64,000 nucleotides of DNA, from positions 1 to 64,000 of the forward strand of contig NZ_JXDG01000035.1 in NCBI RefSeq assembly GCF_000820515.1, read 5' to 3'. Made by a program: the position numbers and the translations under genes. Positions 8,809-15,736 of this stretch are shown here, piece after piece (the first letter of the stretch is position 1; the number at the start of each line of letters is the position of its first letter). The stretch comes from Pseudomonas batumici (GTDB taxonomy: Bacteria; Pseudomonadota; Gammaproteobacteria; Pseudomonadales; Pseudomonadaceae). The notes below the pieces were generated by a model. It searched no databases and had not been told where the DNA came from. It worked only from the letters and a program-made list of their open reading frames with translations.

Positions 8809-10617
8809 TTAGTAGCCGATCGCTGCGCCGGCCGGGCGGCGGATGTCGTTGGCACCGTAGTAGTAGCCGGAGTGCACTTTGCCGGACAACGCCGCGTCGT
8901 TGCCTGAAGTGGCTTCCTTCAGGCCCGGTGCGCCCGGGATGCCGGCCATGATCAGCTCCACCGCGCTCCACGGCGTCTGCTCGACCATCTTGTAGCCCAT
9001 GCCGGTGAGCGTCTTCACCGTGTCGGGTGACAGGCCGCGCGTTTCATACGACACCTGATCCGGCAGCCACTGATGGTGGATACGCGGAGCGCTCACCGCT
9101 TCTTGCGGTTCCATGCCGTAGTCGATGATGTTGAGCGCCGACTGCAGCGTGGCGGTGATGATGCGCGAACCGCCCGGCGAGCCGAGCACCAGGAATAGCT
9201 TGCCGTCCTTGGTGACGATGGAGGGAGACATGGACGATAGCGGACGCTTGCCTGGCGCGATCGCGTTGGTCACGCCCTGCACCAGGCCGAACAGGTTCTG
9301 CTCGCCCACTTTGACGGTAAAGTCATCCATTTCATCATTGAGCAGGAAGCCGGTGCCCGGTGCGATCACGCCGGCGCCGAACAGGCCGTTGACGGTGTAG
9401 GTGGTGGAGACCGCGTTACCGTCCTTGTCGGCCACCGAGTAGTGGGTGGTCTCCGGCTTTTCATGCGGCTCCATGCCCGGCTGAACCTGCTTCGACGGCG
9501 TGGCCTTGTCCGCCTCGATATGCAGGCGGGTCTGCGCCGCGTAGTCCTTGCTCAGTAGCTTGTCGAGCGGGTTATGCACGAAGGCCGGGTCGCCCAGCAG
9601 ATTGTTGCGGTCGACGTAGGCGTAGCGCATCGCTTCGGTCAGGGTGTGTACCTGTTGCGCCGAACCATAGCCCATGGCCTTCAGATCGTAGCCCTCGAGG
9701 ATGTTGAGGGTCTCGCAGATCGCGGTGCCACCGGAGCTCGGTGGTGGCGAAGAGATAAAGGTATAGCCCCGGTAGCTGCAACTGAGCGGAGCGGTCTCCA
9801 CCGCCTTGTAATTGGCGAAGTCCTGCGCGGTCAGGATACCTCCGCCTTGCTTGGAGGCCCGCTCGACCGCCTGCGGGATGCGGCCTTTGTAAAAGGCGTC
9901 CGGCCCGTGCTTGGAGATGGCTTCCAGCGTATTGGCCAGATCCTTCTGCACCAGCCGGTCGCCCGGCTGTAACGGGCTGCCGTCCGGACGCAGGAAGATA
10001 CGCGCGGCCACCGGGTCTTTGCGCAAACCCTGCGTCTTGGCGTCCAGGATGTCGGTGTCGGCGCGGGTCAGCACGAAGCCCTGATGCGCCAACTTGATGG
10101 CCGGCGCCATCACCTGGGCGCGCGTCAGCTTGCCGTATTTTTGCAGCGCCAGATCCAGTCCGGCTACCGTACCGGGTACGCCGGCGGCCAAATAGCCGTC
10201 CAGGCTGGCGTCCTTGCGCACGTTGCCCTTGTCGTCCAGGTACATATTGGCGGTGGCCGCCGCTGGCGCGGTCTCGCGGAAGTTGATGAACGTGTCGCGC
10301 CCGTCGGCCAGGTGCAGGGTCATGAAGCCGCCGCCACCGATATTGCCGCAGCAGGGGTTGACCACGGCTTGCGCATAGCCCACGGCTACCGCGGCATCGA
10401 TCGCGTTGCCGCCCATCTTGAGAATATCGACGCCCACTTGCGAGGCCAGGCGCTGCGAGCTCACCACCATGCCGTGCCTGGCTTCCACCGCCGGTTCGCT
10501 GGCGGCTTGGGCATCCGCACTCAGGGCACTGGCGCCGATATAAAAGACCAATTGCATAGCGGCCATGAGGGCCGCAGCCTGTCGAGGCTTACTGGGAGGC
10601 AGCGGTAGGGATTTCAT
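8809..10617 (-). CDS. ggt: Gamma-glutamyltransferase (periplasmic)
   Basis: Cleaves gamma-glutamyl bonds of glutathione and related compounds, or transfers the glutamyl group. The 602-residue precursor has a hydrophobic N-terminus (about residues 10-40) consistent with export. It carries the large-subunit signature GGNAIDAAVAVG and the autoprocessing site TTHYSVAD, with the catalytic threonine at about residue 390. Conserved PLSSMSPSIV and GSPGGSRI lie in the small subunit. Length is typical. It is divergent from an RpiR-type regulator with a shared 190-base operator region, which suggests regulation by that protein. Confidence 0.92.
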   Translation of the reverse strand: MKSLPLPPSKPRQAAALMAAMQLVFYIGASALSADAQAASEPAVEARHGMVVSSQRLASQVGVDILKMGGNAIDAAVAVGYAQAVVNPCCGNIGGGGFMTLHLADGRDTFINFRETAPAAATANMYLDDKGNVRKDASLDGYLAAGVPGTVAGLDLALQKYGKLTRAQVMAPAIKLAHQGFVLTRADTDILDAKTQGLRKDPVAARIFLRPDGSPLQPGDRLVQKDLANTLEAISKHGPDAFYKGRIPQAVERASKQGGGILTAQDFANYKAVETAPLSCSYRGYTFISSPPPSSGGTAICETLNILEGYDLKAMGYGSAQQVHTLTEAMRYAYVDRNNLLGDPAFVHNPLDKLLSKDYAAQTRLHIEADKATPSKQVQPGMEPHEKPETTHYSVADKDGNAVSTTYTVNGLFGAGVIAPGTGFLLNDEMDDFTVKVGEQNLFGLVQGVTNAIAPGKRPLSSMSPSIVTKDGKLFLVLGSPGGSRIITATLQSALNIIDYGMEPQEAVSAPRIHHQWLPDQVSYETRGLSPDTVKTLTGMGYKMVEQTPWSAVELIMAGIPGAPGLKEATSGNDAALSGKVHSGYYYGANDIRRPAGAAIGY

Positions 10618-10708
10618 CCTTATCTCCTGTAGCTAGGTGTTGAGTGGCGTTTCACGCGTATAATTTTTGCTAGTTATGAAACAGCCGTTGCATGCTGCAC
10701 AATTTTTC

Positions 10709-10731
10709 ATGAAACGTCAAAAACGTTTCAT
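10709..10731. promoter_or_regulatory. Palindromic operator between ggt and rpiR-type gene
   Basis: ATGAAACGT (10709-10717) and ACGTTTCAT (10723-10731) form a perfect 9-base inverted repeat with a 5-base spacer. Related half-sites occur at about 10648-10655 (GCGTTTCA) and 10761-10768 (ACGTTTCA, with a TGAAA partner at 10753-10757). RpiR-type regulators bind such palindromes, so this is probably the operator of the adjacent regulator acting on ggt and itself. Confidence 0.6.
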
Positions 10732-10807
10732 TATGTTGTTGAAATGAGTTTATGAAATGAACGTTTCACGTTGCAGGGACGAGACGGTTGCTGAGTATGG
10801 GGGGGAG

Positions 10808-11671
10808 ATGGATCAGAACGGAATGACTGTTCACGCCATGATTTACGCGGCGATGGAGCGGCTGTCGCCGTCCGAACAACGCCTGGCCAAGGTGTTGCTA
10901 GCCAGCTATCCGAGTGCTGGCTTGAAGACCGTGGCCGAGCTGGCGGCTCGCGCACAGGTGAGCGGAGCCACCGTAGTACGTTTTGTGCGCCATTTGGGCT
11001 TCAACGGGTATCCGGATTTTCATCAATGCCTGCATGAGGAGGTGCAGCAGAGCGCGGCCTCGCCCTTGCAGAGGTACGAGTCGCACCAGGTAACGCACCG
11101 CATGGGGGAGCTAGAGAGCACGCTGGCGGGGTTCGAGCAGGGGCTGCGTCAGACCTTCGCTCGCACCACGCCGGCCGAGATCAAGAAAGTAGTGGCTCTG
11201 CTGGCCGATCCGGATCGGCGAATCCTGTGCGCCGGCGGCCGCTTCAGCGGCATGCTGGCGCAGTATCTGGCGCAGATGCTCACCCAGTTGCGCGAGCAGG
11301 TGAGCTATGTGCCGGGTGGCACGGAGTGGGCCAACCGTTTGTTGGACATCGGCAAGCGTGACTTGCTGGTGATGTTCGACTTTCGCCGCTACCAGGCGGA
11401 CAGCGTGCGTTTTGCCCGGGCCTGCCGCAAGCACGGTGCGACCGTCATATTGATCACAGACCCTTGGTTGTCGCCAATCGCCGAAGTCTCCAAGCATGTG
11501 CTGACGTGCGAGGTTGATAGCACCTCGCCCTACATTACGTTCGTGCCGGCTATGGCCATGGTAGAGCGGCTGGTTTCCGAGCTGATCGACTCCTTGGGGG
11601 GGCGCGCTCGTGAACGCCTGGAAAAGCTGGAAGCGGTATGGCAAGAGATCACCAATGACAATGAGCGTTAG
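10808..11671 (+). CDS. MurR/RpiR-family transcriptional regulator with SIS domain
   Basis: The 287-residue protein has an N-terminal HTH_6 domain (about 1-75, with VAELAARAQVSGATVVRFVR) and a C-terminal SIS sugar-phosphate-binding domain (about 115-245). The frame is open from 10757, but that ATG overlaps an ACGTTTCA half-operator, so I favour ATG 10808 behind a G-rich stretch; ATG 10823 is also possible. It is divergent from ggt and probably controls it. The effector is unknown. Confidence 0.8.
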   Translation: MDQNGMTVHAMIYAAMERLSPSEQRLAKVLLASYPSAGLKTVAELAARAQVSGATVVRFVRHLGFNGYPDFHQCLHEEVQQSAASPLQRYESHQVTHRMGELESTLAGFEQGLRQTFARTTPAEIKKVVALLADPDRRILCAGGRFSGMLAQYLAQMLTQLREQVSYVPGGTEWANRLLDIGKRDLLVMFDFRRYQADSVRFARACRKHGATVILITDPWLSPIAEVSKHVLTCEVDSTSPYITFVPAMAMVERLVSELIDSLGGRARERLEKLEAVWQEITNDNER

Positions 11672-11744
11672 CACAGCGAGCGTGCCTGTTGGGAGACTCG
11701 CAGGGCTAGCTCCCGAACGTGGTGGGTGTCCCTTTTCCCATCAT

Positions 11745-12770
11745 TCAGCCAAGGTGCGCTGAGGTCAGGACGATCTTGCCGATATGACGGCCACTGTCGA
11801 TCAGCTCGTGCGCCTGGCGGGCCTGTTCGAGCCTGAACGTCTGGAAGATCACCGGCTTGATCTTGCCGGCCTGGATCAGCGGCCATACCTGCGCTTCCAG
11901 TTCGGCGATGATCTGTGCCTTCTCGTCAGGGCTGCGCGAGCGCAGGGTCGAGCCGATGAGGGTCAGGCGCTTGGTCAGCAGGGGGACGAGGTCCAGTTCC
12001 TTCGCCGCCCCCTTGATAACGCCGATCTGGACGATGCGCCCGTTCAGCGCGGCAGCCTGGAAGTTCCGGGCCACGTAGTCGCCGGCGATAATGTCGACGA
12101 TGACATCCACGCCTCGGCCGTCGGTGGCCTTCATCACGGCTTCGGCGAAGTCCTCCTGCTGGTAGTTGATGGCCAGGTCGGCCCCCAACGCCAGGCTCGC
12201 CTGACGCTGTTCTTCATTGCCCACTGTGGTGATGATCTTCGCCGCGCCGAATGCCTTGCCCAGCAGGGTCGCCGTCGTGCCGATCCCGGAGGCGCCGCCA
12301 TGGATCAGCAGGGTCTCGCCTTGCTTGAACTGGCCGCGCTGGAAGAGATTGACCCACACGGTCATGAAGGTTTCCGGGAGTGCCGCCGCCTCGATGAGGC
12401 TCAAGCCCTTGGGCAGTTGCAGCGTCGTGCGCTCGTCGGCCACGGCGTACTCGGCATAGCCGCCACCCGGGACCAGGGCGCTGACCTTGTCGCCGATGGC
12501 AAAACGGCTGGAGGCGCTGCCAAGGGCGACGATCTCCCCCGAGATTTCCAGCCCAGGGATATCGGAAGCACCGGCCGGCGGGTTGTACAGGCCCTGGCGC
12601 TGCAGAACATCAGGCCCATTCACACCGGCTGCCAGGACGCGAACCAGTACTTCGCCAGGGCCGGGCTGCGGCGTCGGCCGTTGCACAGGCACCAGCACGT
12701 CGGGGCCACCCGGCCGGGTGATCTCGATGGCGGTCATGTGCTCGGGGATGGGGGTGTTGAGTTCACGCAT
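11745..12770 (-). CDS. Zinc-independent NAD(P)H quinone oxidoreductase (MDR family)
   Basis: The 341-residue product is a medium-chain dehydrogenase/reductase of the quinone oxidoreductase (QorA/PIG3) type. It has an N-terminal GroES-like domain (about 30-145) and a nucleotide-binding domain with the motif HGGASGIGTTA. The catalytic zinc ligands of alcohol dehydrogenases are absent, as expected for this branch. It probably reduces quinones or enones with NADPH. The start at ATG 12770 has GAGGAAG about 6 bases upstream; the frame extends to 13049 but that part overlaps the divergent LysR gene. It is probably regulated by that neighbour. Confidence 0.86.
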   Translation of the reverse strand: MRELNTPIPEHMTAIEITRPGGPDVLVPVQRPTPQPGPGEVLVRVLAAGVNGPDVLQRQGLYNPPAGASDIPGLEISGEIVALGSASSRFAIGDKVSALVPGGGYAEYAVADERTTLQLPKGLSLIEAAALPETFMTVWVNLFQRGQFKQGETLLIHGGASGIGTTATLLGKAFGAAKIITTVGNEEQRQASLALGADLAINYQQEDFAEAVMKATDGRGVDVIVDIIAGDYVARNFQAAALNGRIVQIGVIKGAAKELDLVPLLTKRLTLIGSTLRSRSPDEKAQIIAELEAQVWPLIQAGKIKPVIFQTFRLEQARQAHELIDSGRHIGKIVLTSAHLG

Positions 12771-12862
12771 GCTGGCTTCCTCGGTAGATGGGATCAGGTT
12801 GGGATGCTCGCCATGGTAGTCACGTTGTATGATGCAGTCGTGCAGTGTTATTTCATCTGGAG

Positions 12863-12878
12863 GATGCATAAATGCATC
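12863..12878. promoter_or_regulatory. LysR-type palindrome in divergent promoter
   Basis: GATGCAT (12863-12869) and ATGCATC (12872-12878) are inverted around AA and contain a T-N11-A arrangement typical of LysR boxes. It lies 14 bases before the LysR start, between the divergent genes. Confidence 0.5.
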
Positions 12879-12891
12879 ACGAGCAAACCCC

Positions 12892-13770
12892 ATGAACTGG
12901 GACGATGCCCGAGTGTTTCTGGCGCTTGGCCGAGCGCAGACGCTACGTGGGGCGGCACGGGCGCTGCACGTCGACCAGGCGACCGTTGGGCGTCGCATCG
13001 CCGTGATGGAGCGCAACCTGGGCTCCATGCTGTTCCTGCGCACGTCCACGGGCTATTTGCTGACCGCGGCCGGCGAGGCCGCATTCGAAGCCGCCGAGGG
13101 CATGGAAGCGGCCGCCACCGAGCTGATGCGCAGGACCCAGGGGCTGGACAAGGCACTGTCGGGTGAAGTGCGGGTGACCACCACCGATTTCCTCGCCGTT
13201 GACTTCGTCATCCCCGCCATGGCCCGGGTGCATGCCGAGCATCCGGAGGTGCGCGTGGTGCTTAACAGTTCCTCGCAACTGCTGAACCTTTCCAGGCGCG
13301 AGGCGGACATCGCCATACGCACACAGAAGCCCGAGAACCCCGACCTGATCGTCCGGCGGCTGGCCCGTTGGCCGATGGGGCTTTTCGCGTCCCGGGCCTA
13401 CCTCGACAGCCATGGCATGCCTGAGCCGGGAAGGGCGTTCATGGGGCATGATCTGGTGGTGTACGAACCCCATCTCAGCGAGGGCAGGGAACTGTTGCTG
13501 GTGGGCGAGCCCGCTGGCGGAGGGCGGATCGTTGCCACTGTCAACTCCAGCATGATGATGCGCAGGGCCATTGCTGCCGGCCTCGGGCTTGGCGAGATTC
13601 CCCAGTACATCGGCGAGCAGGACGGGCTGGTACGGCTCTGGCCGGAGCGCGAGAGAAGCCGGCCCTACGAGGTCTGGATGGTGACCCACGCAGACTTGCG
13701 CCATACCGCCCGGATTCGAGCCGTTATCGATCAGGTGGTACAGGTTTTCTCCGAGGCAGGTCCCGGCTGA
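12892..13770 (+). CDS. LysR-family transcriptional regulator
   Basis: The 292-residue product has an N-terminal winged helix (about 1-60, starting MNWDDARVFLALGRAQTLRG) and a substrate-binding domain (about 90-290). The start at 12892 fits the conserved LysR N-terminus; the frame extends to 12829 only through non-conserved sequence. It is divergent from the quinone oxidoreductase across a palindrome, which suggests local regulation. Confidence 0.85.
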   Translation: MNWDDARVFLALGRAQTLRGAARALHVDQATVGRRIAVMERNLGSMLFLRTSTGYLLTAAGEAAFEAAEGMEAAATELMRRTQGLDKALSGEVRVTTTDFLAVDFVIPAMARVHAEHPEVRVVLNSSSQLLNLSRREADIAIRTQKPENPDLIVRRLARWPMGLFASRAYLDSHGMPEPGRAFMGHDLVVYEPHLSEGRELLLVGEPAGGGRIVATVNSSMMMRRAIAAGLGLGEIPQYIGEQDGLVRLWPERERSRPYEVWMVTHADLRHTARIRAVIDQVVQVFSEAGPG

Positions 13771-13799
13771 TCATAGGCATCGCTGCCGATGGCGTGAGC

Positions 13800-13830
13800 C
13801 AGCCTCCGGGCAACAGGTGCCCGGAGGCTG
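13800..13830. terminator. Strong hairpin between convergent genes
   Basis: AGCCTCCGGGCA (13801-13812) pairs perfectly with TGCCCGGAGGCT (13818-13829) over ACAGG; the flanking C13800 and G13830 extend the stem to 13 pairs. It lies between the LysR stop and the convergent cytochrome gene stop. No T-tract is present, but position and strength suggest a bidirectional terminator. Confidence 0.6.
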
Positions 13831-13837
13831 TCGCCTG

Positions 13838-15187
13838 TTACTCGAGCAGTTGCTCCAGGCTTGGATCGCGGATCACTCGCTGCATCGGCTGCGGTGCCGC
13901 ATTGCCGGACTTCATCATCTTCAACTGCATGTTGGCAATTTTCGAACAAGCGTTGATGCCGTTCTCGTAGATCCCGCCCATGTCACACTTCCACTGATAG
14001 AAGTTCACCAGTCCGCCTGACATCTGGAGGCTGAAGTCCGTGCTCTGGGTGCCCGGGGTGAACGGATGGCCCGCCGGGATGTTTCGGAACCACTCCATCC
14101 AGTAGGGCGAACCCGCCGCTGGCGGAATTTTCTGGAACAGCGGATTCATGATTGCCTTTTGCGGCGACTCGGCCGTCATGTGGCAGCTTTCGCAGGAGCT
14201 GTTGGGATTGTCCACCGGACCGTTGAGGCGACCGTTCCAGCCCAGGTGGGTCGGCGGTAGCTCCTTGGTGTTGGTGTTGATGGCCGTCTGTTGCAGCGCC
14301 TTGTTGATCCTGGTGATGGTCGGTGTCGGGTTGGTGAACTCATTGCCGACTTCTGTCGGGTCGTTGCCCCACATGATCCCTACCGGTACCAGGTTGTCCC
14401 AACCGGCCTTGCCGGTCTTGGCGCCGTTGTACTGGAAGGTGCCGAAGATCCAGCCGGTGTCGCTCATGCGGGTATCGCGCACGGCGATGTCCATCTGGAC
14501 CAGGGCGACTTCCTTCACCTGGCGCTTGGCGGAGGTGAAGGTCTCGGTGATATAGCCCTGCCACAAAACCGGGTTGACCAGAAACGGCACGGTGCTGCGG
14601 TCGATGTCGGCAAACAGCGCCTTGCACACCACCGTACCGTTGGCGAAGCTGTTGGGCTGCGAGGTGTAGGTCGGATCAGGGTTCTGTGGGTCTTTCCAGA
14701 CCTTGCCGATGGTGTAGGCGCCGATGTCGTTGTAAATACCCACGGCGTAGGTCTGGCCGCTGGCGGTTTGTGTAGCCGCCAGTTGCTTCACCTGAATCTG
14801 CGCTTCCTTGGTCAAGCCATGAATGCCCTCGCGCCCCAGTGGGCCATAGTGCTGCCATGGCATGTGATACCAAGGGCGAACCTTGTTTTTCTGAACGTCC
14901 CAATTGACGTCGACGTTACCTTCCAGGCAATAGTTTTTCACGGCGTCCATGTAGGCGCGCCAGGTTTCAAAATTATTGTCCCGTTTGGCCGGCAGCTGCT
15001 TGAAGAACGCCGGCAGCTGGCCGCTGGGCGGTGTGGTGGGATAACTCTGGCTGAGTACGAATTTGGCGCCGGTATAGCTGGCGGGTGGTGCGTAGCCATA
15101 GTCAGGGTAGGTTCCGGCCTGGGCGGCGACGCTGAACAAGGCGGCCGTCACCGCGAATGCTGTGAGCTTTCCTTGGGGCTGCTTCAT
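13838..15187 (-). CDS. Exported monoheme cytochrome-like protein, function unknown
   Basis: The 449-residue product has a clear signal peptide (hydrophobic stretch ending in AAQA, cleavage near residue 22) and one heme-attachment motif CESCH near residues 333-337, with a HM pair directly at the site. Otherwise it is rich in W, Y and P and matches no enzyme I recognise. The start is one of two adjacent ATGs (15190 or 15187) behind AAGGAG; 15187 gives better spacing. It diverges from a second exported CxxCH protein across a 550-base region, so the two may act together in a periplasmic electron-transfer role. That is inference only. Confidence 0.7.
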   Translation of the reverse strand: MKQPQGKLTAFAVTAALFSVAAQAGTYPDYGYAPPASYTGAKFVLSQSYPTTPPSGQLPAFFKQLPAKRDNNFETWRAYMDAVKNYCLEGNVDVNWDVQKNKVRPWYHMPWQHYGPLGREGIHGLTKEAQIQVKQLAATQTASGQTYAVGIYNDIGAYTIGKVWKDPQNPDPTYTSQPNSFANGTVVCKALFADIDRSTVPFLVNPVLWQGYITETFTSAKRQVKEVALVQMDIAVRDTRMSDTGWIFGTFQYNGAKTGKAGWDNLVPVGIMWGNDPTEVGNEFTNPTPTITRINKALQQTAINTNTKELPPTHLGWNGRLNGPVDNPNSSCESCHMTAESPQKAIMNPLFQKIPPAAGSPYWMEWFRNIPAGHPFTPGTQSTDFSLQMSGGLVNFYQWKCDMGGIYENGINACSKIANMQLKMMKSGNAAPQPMQRVIRDPSLEQLLE

Positions 15188-15736
15188 CATGATCTCCTTG
15201 ATCGGGAAACGCTTGGCATTGTTTGAGCCGGTGTCCGTCAATGCGGGGGGGAGGAGGAGGGGGTGAGGGATGCCATTTATCGACTCCTGTCGATCGCTTG
15301 CTGTTCTTCCTTGCTATCAGGTGTAGGCCATTTCCAGGAAAGTGCCATCCTTTTCATATCAACTATATGATATCAATAGATAAATGGATTAATCGCGCAG
15401 ATCACTAGACGGATGTTAAATGGCTACCTATGCTGGAAAACGCTGCTGTTAAACCTGTGTCTGTAAAAGCTGGGGCGTTCGACAATACATCGGATGTGAA
15501 TTTTTCATTGGCTAGGAGGCTGACACTATGTCTGTACAATCCCTCGCGCATCTACTTATAGATACCGATGTCGATTTCGACGATTACATGGCTAATGCAA
15601 CGGAGGGGGCATACAAAAACGGTTGAGTCTGGACGCTTCGCTGCCCATGCAGATCGCGCTTCAGCAATGGAACGGCTACGCCTGTCAGGACGCATCTATG
15701 GCCTGTAGTAGCTACTAATTCAAAGGAGTGAAATAG
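15188..15736. promoter_or_regulatory. 550-base AT-rich divergent intergenic region
   Basis: It separates the two divergent heme-motif genes and is clearly more AT-rich than its surroundings. It holds an inverted repeat ATATCA (15356-15361) / TGATAT (15368-15373), a possible operator, and the small ORFs at 15528-15718. No transposase or other gene was seen. Confidence 0.5.
15528..15626 (+). CDS. Small ORF, 32 residues, with consensus ribosome binding site
   Basis: An ATG at 15528 follows a perfect AGGAGG (15514-15519) at 8-base spacing. It encodes MSVQSLAHLLID..., an acidic peptide ending GAYKNG. A second frame (15623-15718) overlapping its stop encodes 31 residues ending in GYACQDASMACSSY. 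Adding one A to the A5 run at 15615-15619 would join the two into a 63-residue peptide. The downstream propeller-cytochrome gene starts 18 bases after the second frame ends, with its own AAAGGAG. I recognise no family. It may be a leader peptide, a precursor peptide with a one-base deletion, or a spurious ORF; the strong ribosome binding site argues for translation. Confidence 0.4.
   Translation: MSVQSLAHLLIDTDVDFDDYMANATEGAYKNG

Noticed and set aside
15615..15626. Programmed -1 frameshift joining the two small frames
   Set aside because: The in-frame heptamer is C AAA AAC, not the canonical X XXY YYZ slippery site, and no obvious downstream stem-loop follows; a base deletion or two unrelated frames is more likely.
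15528..15718. Firm call of a ribosomally made, modified peptide (RiPP) system
   Set aside because: No RiPP-modifying enzyme, protease or exporter lies nearby; the neighbouring proteins are heme-motif proteins. Kept only as a speculative reading of the small ORF.
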